Of a stretch of 64,000 nucleotides of DNA, positions 21,257 to 35,060 are shown piece by piece (within the stretch, counting starts at the first letter, position 1; each line of letters starts with the position of its first letter). Where the stretch lies: assembly GCA_012932295.1 (NCBI GenBank), contig JAAONU010000101.1, forward strand, positions 124,001 to 188,000, read 5' to 3'. Origin of the DNA: Cyclina sinensis (Eukaryota; Mollusca; Bivalvia; Venerida; Veneridae). The notes under the pieces were generated by a model. It saw nothing but the letters and a program-made list of their open reading frames with translations. It searched no databases and had not been told where the DNA came from. The position numbers were made by a program, and so were the translations under genes.

Positions 21257-21669
21257 CCTCCCCTAGTCGTGATGTCATTAGTTCCCCTCGTAACGATCGA
21301 CAAAGGCCTCTTGAAAATACTACATTGCCAATGGAAGTATCGCCTACACCCGCGTCGATACCCAGCACGCATACGGTCAACCCCACAGACAATACACAAC
21401 GGGATATTCCGAGTTTAGAACAAACTGCACCTCCCCGAAGGTCAACTCGACAGACCCAACGACCAAAATGGCATGCTGATTACGATATGGAAGACTAGTT
21501 TCTTTATGCAGAGGATATCTGCCTATGTTCTCTTTAATTCGTGTTTATTTGTGTATAAGACAGAAGTTACTTCGTTGTGCATAAACTAGTCATGACCCTA
21601 GTCAATTTCACTTACTACAGTTGTTAAACAGCCTTTGTTCCATTAGATTACAAAAGTCTCAGGGGGAGA
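21257..21669 (+). other. Gypsy 3' untranslated region and polypurine tract
   Basis: Non-coding tail of the internal region; AGGGGGAGA at 21661-21669 immediately abuts the 3' LTR and is the expected plus-strand primer. Confidence 0.75.
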
Positions 21670-22023
21670 TACATGATTATGGACACTGATACTCCCAGTT
21701 ACTCCCCTTTAGTGTTTACACTTAAAGTAACCTAGCACGGCTAGTTCCCCTTTTCTGAAAACGACATTTGCAACCAAAATATTGGTCATTTAATCAAAAC
21801 CTTGTTTCAAGCATATCCCTGCATATTACCGTTGTAAGTAATCAATATGGACATAGAAACTAACGTGTATTATCCGTTTATCAGCAATATGGAGTTAATT
21901 GATTCATATCTTTAACATTTTCTTAACTGAGCAGATATTTGAATATTTCTCATTTGTGTATTTTCAGACTTCGTTCATTGTTGTTCTCAATAAAGAATCA
22001 TACAAGTAGACCGAGTTCTTATA
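21670..22023 (+). repeat. 3' LTR of gypsy element
   Basis: Matches 16317-16677 along its whole length, with a 7-bp deletion (near 21846) and scattered substitutions. Confidence 0.93.
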
Positions 22024-22028
22024 TCTGG
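22024..22028 (+). repeat. Right target-site duplication of gypsy element
   Basis: TCTGG, identical to 16312-16316. Confidence 0.8.
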
Positions 22029-25000
22029 GAAATACATCTTGAGTATTTTTTTAAATAAGATAACTGCATGAATGAGTTTTGGTGAATATAGTTTGGCAAA
22101 TATATATAGATTGATATTCTTTGGAAGTATTTTAGACATGAAGGAATTTTTCTAGGTAACACTCGTGATCTACCAGATCTGCTGTATTCCATAAAATGTT
22201 AGAATAATTTACGTCGAGAAAGTTTTCTGATTCTATTTTTATTTTAGATGAAAGCCATCTGATTTTTTTCCCACTTTAGCAAATATCGAGAGGCTTTGTC
22301 CTAAACATATATATCATACATAGATGTTTTGGCGAGATACAACATAATTGTTAAAAAAAAAAAAACTCTGAAGTTTATTTCCATATATCGGCGATTTTGT
22401 ATTTTTAATAGTATAGATTTTGATAATATGTTTTCGTACAGTTCTTTCGTTCATGACACTGGCTTGAATTTTTTTATATCTGCTAATTTGTAAACAGGAT
22501 ATTTCTATCTGCTACTATATTGAGAAGCCTTGACAATTAACATTGATTAAACTTATATTTAAAACACTTTTCTGGTTAAAAGACAATTGAATATTTTATT
22601 AAAAAGTGCAGCACTAAAGGCGTTTTTTTGTTGTTTTTTGTAATCACCTGATAAACACTTTTTTAATAAGTCTAGATTAAAGCTATGTTGAAAAAGACTG
22701 CAGAAAAAATTACAACAAGCAGTGGCAAACACTTGCAAAAATAATTCACCTTTAAAATGTAAACAAAATATCAAAACACTGCAATACTACAATATTTGTG
22801 TTGTACAGGTCTATTTATTACTTTAGTCTGCCTTCAAATTAAACTTGCTACGTTTTTTGTGCAATATATTATGGTATACTCCTCAATAGGAAGAAGATGA
22901 CAGACTAATGATACTGCACCGCTTATTTGACGGGAAAAGTTATACCCTAGGGCAAACAGAAATATCTAAATACAAAATTATTGAATAACATTCTTTTAAA
23001 TGTTTTTAAGGCAGACTGGAAACAAAGCACCCGCATGTACTTATCGAGACTGAATCGAATTCTTGCAGATAGAACAGTTAATTTGACATTATCTCTCCAA
23101 TAATAAAATTGCCAGACGAATACAAAAAAGGAAGAGAAACAAAATGTCACATAAACGGAGATAAAATTGCTAGATTGTCATTGACTGTATTGCTACTATT
23201 TCAAAAAGACTATAAATGCTAAAACAAGATTTTAGAATAAGTATTGAGTAGATCGAATTTCGACGCGTTGTTTAAAGGCTGAATAGAACGAAGAAAAAAA
23301 AGGACCACTTCAATTATTTTTGATCGTCATTTTAAATAATTATGATAAGAAATGGGCCTAACTATGATAAAGGAATATAAGAAATGTTATTTCTGTTTTA
23401 CAATTTTATTATTAACTAGGAAGAGGTATATAAAACGGGAGGGAATAGGCACTGTCAGCGAAGTGAAGATTTACCTTCGTAAAAGCATAAAGCACAAACC
23501 AATGAAAAGATTGTCTTTCTTTCCTGTGCTGACAACGAAACGTTTATATATACCCATTATATCTAAATCTTAAGGTCCGGTCGCGAATGCAAACCGTAAA
23601 ATGAAAACCTTGACATTTTTCATCAATGTGTTAAAGTTAAAAATATTGTTAAAGAACACCAGCTATAATTGTAATCATAATTGTAATTGAAAGCAATTGC
23701 ATAAAATATATATTGTTTTATTATTACATGGTGCAGTTTGTACATTTATAATATTGCTGCTTTCTTTTGTCAAATTTCGGTTCTTTTCCAATCAACCCTA
23801 AAGCTGGACATCAATTAGCCTCAGATATGAAGTTTGTATGATAGAGAATCTGGTGATTCGGGCTTCTAAAGCAAGATATTTGTGTTGCTATGTTTTAACT
23901 CAACTAACATTATTTTCATAAGAAACATCGTATTACAGTTCCTTGTTGTAGTATTCATGTACGCACAATTGTGTTACTAAGTGTCAGCACAAACGTGGCT
24001 ACCTGTTATACTGGCAGACAACTTATAGCTACAATAATGATATGACGGGGTATATGTTCTCAAACTAGTGCGGAACGGCTCCAATTTTGCTATGAACGTA
24101 ACGCAAGGAGCTGTTGTTGATGTTTATTTGTTAGATCACGCGATCAAATTAGTTAAGTTTCGTTATTTATTTTAAACCCAGAGGAAAGATAGTTTGTTTG
24201 TTATACGTGTATGTTTTGAATGTATTTCGAGGATCATTAATACCACACACTAAAATCACGGGAGGTAATTGAAGACACACAATCGTCATATTATTTGAAG
24301 CGGTTAAGGAGGTTATCGCGTAACCATAGAATGTGAAAAATAAGTATGCCAAGTATATGGTACAATGAGCAATAAGCTGTTGTAAAACATTTCTATTTCT
24401 CATTTGGAAACTTCCGACATGCTTATATAACCATTTGACAAATAGTTAATCTGTCTTAGAGATTTTTTTGCACAAGACGATTAGCAAAACGTAATGAAAA
24501 CACTTTCTTGAACTTGAAAGTCAATGCTATACCATGATAGAAACCGGTAAAGAACAGGTTCAGGGTTGAAATAATTGCCCATCTAACTTTTCTCTTTTAT
24601 TTCTGTATGGGCACGTAAACAAATCAATGCAATATGCTCAGGTGAGCAAATGAAATACATGAAAAATAACTATTTAACTGTTTTATGTATGAATTGCACC
24701 ATATAAGAAATCATATTATTTTTAGAAATGCAAAATGAAAACATTCAAAGGAAAACAAATTGGACTTAAAAAAGAAAGAATAAAAAGTACAAACTACGAA
24801 AAAAATATGTGTTTGTATTTGCTTCGACATGAGTATTAATATTGTACTTTGGTACTCGTTTGTTAATATTTTCTTTAATAAGAAAATAAATTTAGGAATC
24901 AAAAATAAATGAAACAAATAGGACGAAAACATAAAATTTTCTTCATTAAGATAATTGTTTTTTCTATGTCAATCTTAGAAGTCTACTGAAAAATATTTAA

Positions 25001-27328
25001 AAGTCCAGCAGCACTAAACGTCACTATTTTCATCAGCAGCTTGGATGGACACTCTTATTCAGGAATGTTTAAGTTAAAGCTGTTTTTAACTTTATAATCT
25101 TTGAAATTTAACGTTGCAGACTTATGACACATAAATCTTTGTACCAAACATTCAAGGTCGCGACTGATGGGAGAGTATGGATATAATAAAAACATGTTTG
25201 TATCTTGTTCAATTTAAAGCTATTCGATAAGCTTTTGTGTACAATAAGAAATTATTTGTCCGCATATTTGACGTGATAATTACTTTGTAACTGGATGATA
25301 GGCATTCATGTTTTTTTTAAACCCATTGTTTGTATCTTATCTGTATGAACTGCGATTTGAAAAGCCTGTAATTTGAACAAGCGTATCATATCTGTTAAAT
25401 AAATTCTTTCCTCAGTGTTTTGTAATGACTGAAAAGATATTCATCAAAAAGACGAAACATGGGGTTCCAAAAGTTAAAATCAAGACATACCGTTCATGCT
25501 ATATACAGACAGACTAATAAGCTCATTGTAGTTTTAGGGAATGATTGATGTTCCTATTGACTTTGTTTGGCTGTGATCCAAAACAAGTACTGGACATGTC
25601 ATTTTGAACTTTAGAGTAATGAGAATTTTAACAGCATGAATATGAGCAGAATATATAGACGTAGACATATCTGTCATAAGGAGTTTTTTCTTTTCCATTT
25701 TTGTACGTTTTTTCACTATTTATCAGTTTGTGTAGCTGAATTAATCTCCAAGTTTAAACATTTTAAACGTTATGATTAAGTTTACTATCGTCTGACGTTA
25801 TTATTATTATGCATCTTATATTACGGAGTATGTTCTTTGTTTCATACAATGAGATTTTATCGACAAATCCATTTTGTTCTGTAAAGCTGCAGATCAGGTC
25901 AATCTTGTGTTGACGGGAGCATGGGGTGAATTGAAGACGATCGGGTCAAGTGTTCACCTTACAATCAGCCGATAACTTAAACAATACCTGTATTAAGTAA
26001 GTTATTCTTTAACAAATTCGGCCAATTTGTATATATACTTTTTGCTGTTCATTATATGTCGAAATTGCTAATAAACTATTGTTGTTACTGTTGTAGTTTA
26101 ATCTCATAATGAGAAATTGTTTTGGGTGGTTTAAAATTAGATTAGGAAGTAAAGAAAGAAAGATAGGTTATTTCTACACTTATGACCAATAAAAAACGGC
26201 TTGTCTTATGTAAATGTCTTTCGAAACGTTATTAATTATCTTGTAGCAAATTAAAGGAAAATAACAGAAACTTACATCACTAAGGTATAAGTTATCAGCT
26301 TTTGCAAGATAAAGATTGCACAAGTTATACACAAAATACGTGTATATTTTATATCTCAGTTGTGGTTGTTACAATGAACAAAATGAAACTGGCCATTGAA
26401 GCCTATTGTAGGCAATCAGCATACTGGTGAAGGAAGGAATGCAAGGACGATAAAGACCAGCTTCCAGTTAATATTTCATTTTCCAAGGTTATTGATGTAA
26501 TGTTTCTTTTTTTCACCACAAAAAATCTGCTAGAAATATCGCATTACCACAGCGTACAATTTGTTAATACTTTACTCGAATTTCTCAACAACATTATGCT
26601 TAGCAAACCTTTTATGAATGTAACAATTAAAGTGAGAGAATAAATTTATAAAACGCATAGTATTACGCAATAAGCTGTCTCAAGTTATATGCATTTAAAG
26701 AAATATATGAATAAATTCCTTGCATTTAAGCAAACCCTCAAAGGGAGAATTCATGTTTGAAATAAATAAGAACATTCTTCATTGACACCTATTCTATTGC
26801 ATGTTGATAGTCTGTCTCCATTTCTGTAAAAGAAGATATTATATAGAATAGAAATATAAACTAATATTTGTCAAATAAGCTTAAACTTGTATCACTTTGC
26901 GTTCTCTAAGCAGCATTTATGTTACTCTGACTGAGAATATAGTATGATATTTACCGGCATTTTCAGTTCATAATAATAGATCACACTAGGTCTGCGAGAG
27001 ACAAAAGTTGTTGCCTTCAGAGGTACAACTAATGAAAATGGACTAAGTATTGATTAAATGATGCACCGATTGTGTTGAAATGTTTGAAAGTAAACATCTT
27101 AATCGATGTTGTTGTTTTTGTTTTGTAATAGCCAGATCTGTGGTTGAAAACTGTTTGTAAGAAATCAGTTCAAAATGCAAAAATATACTATGAATGGAAG
27201 TTCTAGAAAACATCAATCATAAAACATATATGCCGATGTGTAAAATATAATATCTCTCAATCAGTTATGTTTTATATAGGATATATGTATAAATATGTAT
27301 AAAGGAAAAACAAATTAATATTTTAAAA
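22029..27328. other. AT-rich intergenic DNA, no gene recognised
   Basis: Read on both strands; the longest open frames are below 80 codons, hydrophobic or low-complexity, and not flanked by convincing splice sites. Only short homopolymers (poly-A near 22353) were noticed. Confidence 0.5.
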
Positions 27329-28701
27329 GGTTAAAAAGAACCGTTATACTGACAATTCGCTTAAGACTAAACAGTACCCTTAAACTGACATCAAGCTCAA
27401 TTATTAACAGAACCCTTATACTGACAACACACTCAAGGTTTAACAGAACCATTATACTGACAACACGCTCAATTTTAACAGAACCTCTATACTGACAACA
27501 ACACACTCAAGGTTTAACAGAACCCATATACTGATAACATGCTAAAGGTTTAAAAGTACCCATATACTGACAACACGCTCAAATTTTAACAGAACCCTTA
27601 TACTGACAACAACATGCTCAATGTTAAACAGTACCCTTATACTGACAACACGCTCAAGGTTCAACATTATCTTTTTACTGACAACACGCTCGAGTTTTGA
27701 CAGAACACCTTAACTGACAACATTACGCTAAATATTTAACAAAATTATAGACTGACAACACGCTCAAAGTTTAACAGAATCCCTACACTGCCAACACGCT
27801 TAAGGTTTAACAGAACCCTTATACTCACAACACGCTCAAGGTTTAAAAGAACACTTATACTGACAACAACTCAAGATTTAACATTACACCTATACTGACA
27901 AAACGCTCAAGGTTTAACAGAACCCTTATACTGACAACACGCTCAAGGTTTAACAGAACCCTTATACTGACAACACACGTAAGGTTTAACAGTACCCCTA
28001 TACTGACAAGACGCTCAAGGTTTAACAGTAACCTTAAACTGACGACACGTTGAAGGTTTAAAAGTAACCTTATACTGACAACACGGTCAAGGTTTAACAT
28101 AACCCTTATACTGACAACACGCTTAAGGTTTAACAGAACCCCTATACTAACAACACGCTCAAGGTTTAACAGAACCTTTATACTGACCATTCGCTTAAGG
28201 TTCAACAGAACCCCTACACTGACAACACGCTTAAGGTTTTACAGAACCTTTATACTGACCATTCGCTCAAGGTTTAACATTACCCCTATACTGACAACAC
28301 GCTCAAGGTTTAACAGAACCCTTATACTGACAACATGCTCAAAGTTTAACAGAACCCTTATACTGACAACACGCTCACGGTTTAACAGAACCCTTATACT
28401 GACGACGCGCTCACGGTTTAACGGAACCCTTATACTGATAACACACTCAAGGTTTAACAGTATCCCTATACTGACAAGACGCTCAAAGTTTAACAGAACC
28501 CGTATACTGACAAAACGCTCAAGGTTTAACAGTAATGTTATACTGACAACACGCTCAAGGTTTAACAGTGCTCTTATACTGACAACACGCTCAAGGTTTA
28601 ACAGAACCCTTATATTGACAACAAGTTCAAGTTTTAGCAGAACCCTTATACTGACAATATGCCGAAGGTTCAACAGTACCCCTATACTGACAACATGCTA
28701 A
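27329..28701. repeat. 36-bp minisatellite, about 38 copies
   Basis: Head-to-tail units of the type GTTTAACAGAACCCTTATAC + TGACAACACGCTCAAG. The period is a multiple of three, so the minus strand gives long open frames (27855-28205 and 28239-28673) that repeat a 12-residue unit like LNLERVVSIRVL. Frame breaks, no start context and no flanking exons argue against a protein. Confidence 0.93.
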
Positions 28702-28857
28702 AATGTGTTCCATTGATATTTCTGTCTTTACGGTTTTTTAAACGGAATCTTGTTTTCATGTTTTAATCGAGTTTTCACAATTGTGCTTTCTTGAATAAGA
28801 TATTAAATATTGATAGAGATATCACTTAGTCAACCAGAAAGAAATGAGCTTGTTAAG

Positions 28858-29298
28858 ATGTCCATCAAGGGAGAAACTAATCCATATAATTTAAGAATTA
28901 TTTCTACTTGTACGTTATTCACAGTAGTTGTTGCATGTATTTTAACAACAATTATTTACCAAAAGATTTCCAAAGATTTTCCAAAAAGGATTTTGTTTGT
29001 GAAAGACTTATATGTTGGTCAAGTTGATAGATATATTTTACATTGTAAAGTGAACCGCTTAGATTTAGTCATGACTGAATTTGTGACAATCACTGTTTTA
29101 AACTTCGTCCAGACAATGGGTGAGACGATTTACATAGAGACTAGTTCAAAATATTTAGACCCTATCTGCGAATTATTTTTGCTTATGTTATTGATCTACA
29201 GTAATGGCTTTGCTTCGTTTAATTCATGCTTCAAAAACGTCATCTTTTGTGTTAGTCTTGTTTCGAATGATGACACACATGTCATGCTTCCAACGTAA
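28858..29298 (+). CDS. Hypothetical membrane-like ORF, 146 codons
   Basis: From ATG 28858 the frame stays open 146 codons immediately after the 36-bp array; it is also open upstream to 28810. Hydrophobic stretches lie near residues 15-35 (TLFTVVVACILTTIIY), 77-95 and 115-135 (LFLLMLLIYSNGFASF). The last two could be the final helices of a seven-helix receptor, but there is no NPxxY motif, so this is speculation. It could be a chance frame, an exon or a receptor pseudogene. Confidence 0.2.
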   Translation: MSIKGETNPYNLRIISTCTLFTVVVACILTTIIYQKISKDFPKRILFVKDLYVGQVDRYILHCKVNRLDLVMTEFVTITVLNFVQTMGETIYIETSSKYLDPICELFLLMLLIYSNGFASFNSCFKNVIFCVSLVSNDDTHVMLPT

Positions 29299-29879
29299 AC
29301 TGTATTGAGGGAAACATACTATATTTTACCATGTGAAACTGCTATAGTATGGTATTTTATACGATTTTATAGTGTAAAACTTCCAAAATTTTCTCCTTGT
29401 TTTTTCTTATAAAGACGATGCATGCAGATCAACTTCATTTTTTCTCGAAGAGAAAACAAAATGAAGCCTGTGTTTCTCGCAAATGAAGCAAGTTAGTCTG
29501 ATTGGCTATGAACGTTTACAAACTATACAAAGGTATATACTAAAGTACTTAAAACACGCGTTGCTTTTTGGTTCATCGAAAAAACGTTTTACATAATCGT
29601 AACAAATATTTTCCCTGTGTGACCAGGAAGTTTAATTGAGCCCATTCATTCATCAAGAAAAATATATGTCACCGCCTTTGCTATATAAACAGGACATGCT
29701 CCCTGAGAGCTGTATTTGTTATGTGTCAACGAATAAAGCTCCCGGGAGGTTTATATGTCAAAGACTTACATCAGTTTCAAAAATGATCATTGATTTGACG
29801 AAAAGAACTTCCCATCATGAAGTGACTGACTAACCTGATTTACAACAAGTTGGTCACAGATAAAACAATGTTGGCTGTA

Positions 29880-30175
29880 AACATCAAAACGCGTGTCATC
29901 ATTAACGTCGTCATCATCATCATTATGTTACATGTAGTCCTCATCATAATCATTGACAAAGTTACCATTTTATACATTGTTCTCGTCATCATTACTATCA
30001 CAAAAATAACATCATCACCATTATCGTCTTTATGATTATCATCATTTTCATCAACATTATCAGATGTTACAGATAATATGCGTAATAGTTATTATCACGG
30101 TCATCATCGTAGTCATAATAATCATCTACATTTAAGCTGTTTTCATTATCAAAATCATCATTATAAATCACCATC
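29880..30175 (+). repeat. Degenerate ATC/CAT trinucleotide-rich tract
   Basis: Irregular runs of CATCATCATCATTAT, CATCATTACTATC, CATCATCACCATTATC and similar. It is an old, interrupted trinucleotide microsatellite. Confidence 0.7.
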
Positions 30176-31569
30176 CAAAATTAAGGAAACAAACTTGATG
30201 TTGCGCTCTTCAGACATAGTAAGCCAGGTCAAATACGGCCATTTACATTCTTATTTAGATTTTTAACGGGAGATTGATGCATTAAGAACATTTCACAATT
30301 TAATAAATGAATGTTGGAAAGTAATGATGAACAATAAGTCGGTAGAACTGTAATTAAATGGTCACTAGAATAACGACATAAAGTCATAAAATCTCGTTTA
30401 CAATAACGACCAGACCCGAGACGAATCCGACGCATGGAAGTGAACTTAATTTCATCATGACTGACCCAAAATAAGAGCCATTTTACATTTTGAACAACCT
30501 TTATATAAGAATTGGATGGTAAATCAAATTGAGATGATGAGGAGGAGAAGGATTTTATTGCTAAAACAGAATAACATACTTAATACTTAACTGAACACTA
30601 CATAGTTAATATTAACTATTGGGTGTGATATACATGAAAATACATATATGGGTAGATATTTTTCTTATGCCTCTAGTTTCTTGATCGGTCATGGGGAGCC
30701 GTATCCGTCAAAATGGAGTATCTTGACGTATACACCTCCACTTCGTTGATAGCTATATGCACTGCAACCAGCACGGATACAGCTCCCTGTTGTGCTATAT
30801 CCGTTACAGAGCAACAGATAATGCTCCCCGGGAGCTTTAGAGCGGAAGTTGTATACGGTGTTACAAATGAAGTTTATCTCGTATCAAGGTATTAGAATAC
30901 CAATTAACATTTTCCAGCCGTCATTGAATTGAGCTTTACTAAGAAATATACTATCCAAGGACAATACATAGAATATATAAAACAGTTTTACCGTAGGGGT
31001 TGCAAGAAATGACTAATATTCATTTCAAACCTCACCCGACTTAGTGGGTTTATAAGGTATTGAGAAACACAAAGTTTTTTTAAGACTGACCATAAAAACA
31101 ATTTAGTATGTAATCACGTTATGAAAACCTACTGGCTGCTGAGGAAAATTAAAGCCTTGCAAGCTCTTGGATATTCACTACTGAACTGGCTAATCAACAT
31201 TATGCTGTCTTGGGGTGGGCCACTTAAGACTAATATATATTAGAACAGTCTGATATCTTGCATAAATATACATGGAACATATTAAGATTATCTGTATAAG
31301 TATTGGATGGTCAATTGAAAACAATATTAATATAAAGCAGTAATAGACAGCAAGCAATAATAGACAGCATTTAAAGTTTTATTGTTTATCATCATGATGA
31401 AACAAAGTCAGAAACACCTAATACACAAGAGCCAACACAAGCGGGAACCACGCTCCATTTTTTCCTATTTCCAAAGGCAATCACATCAGAGGAAGCAGAT
31501 TGTGGTAAAGGGATTTCCAATGAAACATTATTTGGAAATATAATTATGCATAACAAAGTTATGGCCAGT
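30176..31569. other. Intergenic DNA
   Basis: No gene, RNA or repeat recognised. Short open frames (about 60 codons) lack coding features. Confidence 0.45.
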
Positions 31570-32940
31570 TTTAGCAACATTCCAAAATATGACCTTAAAG
31601 ATCAAGGTCAAGTTTAACCTTCTTTGGAGGTATTGTCTTAAAAGGTAGTTATGTTCAAGCATGAAGACACTACATCTTTTAACAACAGAGATATAGCCAA
31701 GTTTAGCAATGCCAAGGCCATTTAAAGGTCAATGTAATACTTGAATTGTTCAACACGTTTGCCTTATTCTCAGTGTTGTTTTGTTCCTGTATGAATCAAA
31801 TCCATCCATAAATAACAAAAATTTGGCTATTTTAGCGAAATTCAATATATTACCAAGGTCATTTTAAAGTTAATGTCATACCTGAATAATTTAACATGTA
31901 GGTTTTGTCATGAGCATTGTTTTATAAATAAAAAAACCCCTAAAAATGACGTTTTGTCAAAAGTGTTGTTTTGTTAAAGTATGAATCAAGTCTAACCAAA
32001 ACTTACACAGTTATGACCAATTCTAGCAAATTTCAATAACATGATCCAGCTACTCAAGGTCATTTCTAAGGTCAAGGTCAAACTTGAATCAAAATGTCAG
32101 ATTTGACAAAAGTGTTATTTTGTCAAATAAGAATCAAATCCATAACTAAAAACAAAAGTTATGAAAATTTGAGCAAAATTTCAATAATTTGAACTTGACG
32201 GTCATGGTCATTTACAAGGTTAATGTCACACTTGAATGATTTATCATGTCCGCTTTGTCATAAGTGTTGTTTTGTCCAAGTATTATTAAAATCCAACCAC
32301 AAACAACAAAGTTATGGCTAGGTTAAGCAAATTCAATATTTTGACCTTGAATGACCTTCATTTAAAGGTCAAGATCATATCTGAAAGAATCCAAATGTTG
32401 GATTTGTCACAGGTGTTGTTTTGGCCAAGTATGAATCAAATCCATAAACAAATGAGAAAGATATGACAATTTAAGCAAAATTCAACCATTGACCTTGATT
32501 GTTAAGGTCATTTTTAAGTTATGGTCATACCTGAGCTATTCAATATGTCGGTTTTGTCATAATTGTTGTTTTGTATGAATCAAAACCAACCATAAACAAC
32601 AAAGTTATGACAATTTATGCAAAGTTTAATGATTTGACCTTGAAGGTGAAGGTCATTTATAAGTCAAGGTCAAGTTGAGTCTGGTTCACTTAAAGATCTT
32701 GTTTAAACGGGTTGTTGTGTCCAAGTATGAAGACAATCCACCTATCAATAATTAAGTTATGGCCATTTAGCCTTTTTTAGCCAGTATTTTTACCCTGAAT
32801 TTGAAGGTCATTTATAAGACAAGGTCAAATTTCGTCTGGTCAACTTGAATGTCTTCTCCAAAGGGTGGATGTGTCCAAGTATGAAGATAATCCATCAAGG
32901 AATGAAAAAATTATGATCAATGTTAAAGTTTTCGGACAGG
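31570..32940. repeat. ~150-bp satellite, about 9 copies, rich in AAGGTCA half-sites
   Basis: The landmark GTGTTGTTTTGTxxxxGTATGAATCAAATCC recurs near 31772, 31960, 32108, 32262, 32411, 32560, 32710 and 32860, i.e. about every 150 bp. Each unit also has AACAACAAAGTTATG and one or more AAGGTCA motifs, often as TGACCTTGA followed by AAGGTCATTTATAAG and TCAAGGTCAA. Units are diverged, so the array is old. Confidence 0.88.
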
Positions 32941-33301
32941 AACGGCAACGTCAACGACACCATGACTATAACAATAACTCGATTTTTGTCTAAAAAGTGG
33001 AGCTAATAAACACACCCATACATAAAATTGCAGCAATGTTTATCAAAGAAACAAAAGACACTCTGTCATCTCAAACCTTTCTTATGCAAACTGTTTTCAA
33101 AAAAAGAATAATAATAATGGTAAGGCAGCTAAAAAGCAAAGAAGGGTGCCATGATGGCACAGCAATGCTTCCTGAGTGTATAAACGTGCAATATAAAAAT
33201 ACTAAAAGTTGATATATAGATATTAATGATCTATTTGAATCCCCACAGGTGTAATATTTCTTTGACTAACCATAAAAATAAAAAAAAATCACAAAAGAAT
33301 A

Positions 33302-33486
33302 ATTATGGACTGCACTGAAGAAAATATTCTTTACGTTTTAATTTGTAACAGCTGTTATTTATTCTATATAGGAAATACTGGAAATATATTAAGAAACAGA
33401 AGAACAGTCAATTAACAGCATATAAGTAACTTATCAACAAAGCACTCCACAGAGACAAAATAACGTATCAAGCTCACTTGTGCATA
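33302..33486 (+). pseudogene. Penelope-like element remnant, second GIY-YIG fragment
   Basis: The plus strand reads ENILYVLICNSCYLFYIGNT, then G-N-I-L-R-x-R. This is the Y-x-L-I-C-x-x-C-x-x-x-Y-I-G-x-T-G signature of the Penelope-like GIY-YIG domain, of a different subtype from the one at 3872-4032. In-frame stops follow within 20 codons. No RT portion is recognisable upstream, so the copy is a short dead fragment. Confidence 0.6.
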
Positions 33487-34001
33487 AGAAATCATCATAT
33501 GCAGTCATTGCTTTGTACTGTAAAAGAACAGCATGTTTGTAAGTTTTAGTGCAGCATAAGAAAATGCATGTACAATAGTTTTAAGCACACTTTAAATAGA
33601 ACAAAAGCATGAAGTAAAAAAAAAATAATCAAAAGGATGATGAATGGCTGAAGAACACATAATTAAAGGACTTTATGAATGATGCTATTACCACAAACTT
33701 TGCCACATTACTTTTATGTAAATTGCACGCTTTGAACCATTATAGTATTTTCTGATGTTACAAAAATAGTGCAGATGTCTAATCTTTTAATTTATAGTGA
33801 AATACATATTTATGAGGTATGACTAAGGAAAAGAATGGTAAAATTTCTACACTGTAACAATTTATATTAAAATCTATTTTTTAAATATGTGTTTGTTTTT
33901 TGCATGTGTATGTGTACTGTCAACATGGTTGTGGTCCACTGGACAATGCTACACATCAGATTTGAGACCTCTGTGCTTAGCAGTTTTACACACGAAGATT
34001 T

Positions 34002-34231
34002 TTTAAAGGTCATGTGACACGACTATAGCAACTTTATCTTTTCAAAATGATCATAATGTACTGATTAAAATGGTTTAATTACAAAATTATGAAAACATTG
34101 CTTTTGATAAGAAAAAACGTGTTTTTGATGATCGGCTGTTTCAGTTTCGACATCGGTAGTTTCCATCGCAATTTTGGCTGTGACGTAGATTTATCTCTAC
34201 TGTACGGGGCAGTAGTGCAGAATTACACTGC
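34002..34231 (-). repeat. ~230-bp dispersed repeat, copy 2
   Basis: Reverse-strand copy. It runs from TTTAAAGGTCATGTGACACG to GCAGTAGTGCAGAATTACAC and matches 54813-55045 along its full length. Confidence 0.85.
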
Positions 34232-34369
34232 TCATAACGAATCCTTTTTTAAATGCAAAAATAACACTGAACCACAAGAAACACAATTAAGGCGCAAATA
34301 TTAAAAATAACATGCTATAAATTGTAAATTAACTTTACGATTCAAATATTTTCTTTTTATGATATTACC

Positions 34370-35060
34370 ACGATGATTGTCAGTCAAAAGATTTATGTGA
34401 TATCACTTAATGCAAGGCAAATAATTAAATGGAGATGTCTTTTGAACTTTGTAATTTTGAAACAAAGACATATTAGGGTACAGACATCTTAATTGTTTTA
34501 TATGTATAAAGAGTATCATCTTAACCAACGCAAAGGGTGACTTTTCATCCTACGAACAAAGAGCATCATTCCTTTAAATATTTTTATCATTATTTAGGTT
34601 CGTGTAATCATGCTATCCATTGTATGATAACAACGAGTATAACTATAAACATGATAAATACAGCCTAAATATATCGGATATTCTTACATGAATAGAATCT
34701 TTTAATCTTTGTGGGAAATCAGTAATGCTGTATAATGTACAAATCTTAAATAATAAAAACATATGTATCAGCCGTTATTTTTTATCTATATTCATCTTAC
34801 AAGTGACTATTAGATTTTGAATTACAGCCTTTGTGAATATGCACTTCAATTAGTATGCCGACTTCGCCAATAAACGTTGAAACTTTGAAACTTAGTATTT
34901 ATCTTTACCGCCATAGATCATTGTGTAACTTGAATATTATTTTTTAGTTGTTTCTACAGTGTATATTGATTCTTATTTTTTTTAAATTATAGTGCAAGCC
35001 AAATTAATATATATATTTTTAACTATTTCTTTAGGAATTTTGTTTTCCCTTTTCAAAATA
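34370..35060 (+). repeat. Diverged dispersed repeat, copy 2
   Basis: Counterpart of 5590-6180 (see there), same orientation; lies shortly after the 230-bp repeat. Confidence 0.5.

Larger units (their letters stand above)
16317..22023 (+). mobile_element. Ty3/gypsy LTR retrotransposon, complete but inactivated
   Basis: A 5.7-kb element with two matching ~355-bp LTRs, a TCTGG duplication, gag-protease, reverse transcriptase, RNase H and integrase in gypsy order, a GPY/F-like C-terminus and a purine tract before the 3' LTR. The reading frame changes near 18335, 18895, 20330 and around 20480-20570, so it cannot make an intact polyprotein. The LTRs differ by roughly ten substitutions and one 7-bp deletion by eye, so the insertion is not recent. 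No envelope-like frame is seen. Confidence 0.93.

Noticed and set aside
27855..28673. Minus-strand frames resembling leucine-rich repeats
   Set aside because: By-product of the 36-bp minisatellite; 12-residue period, no LxxLxLxxN pattern and no flanking exons.
30713..30895. 60-codon frame near a GC-richer patch
   Set aside because: No homology recognised and no splice signals; length within chance expectation.
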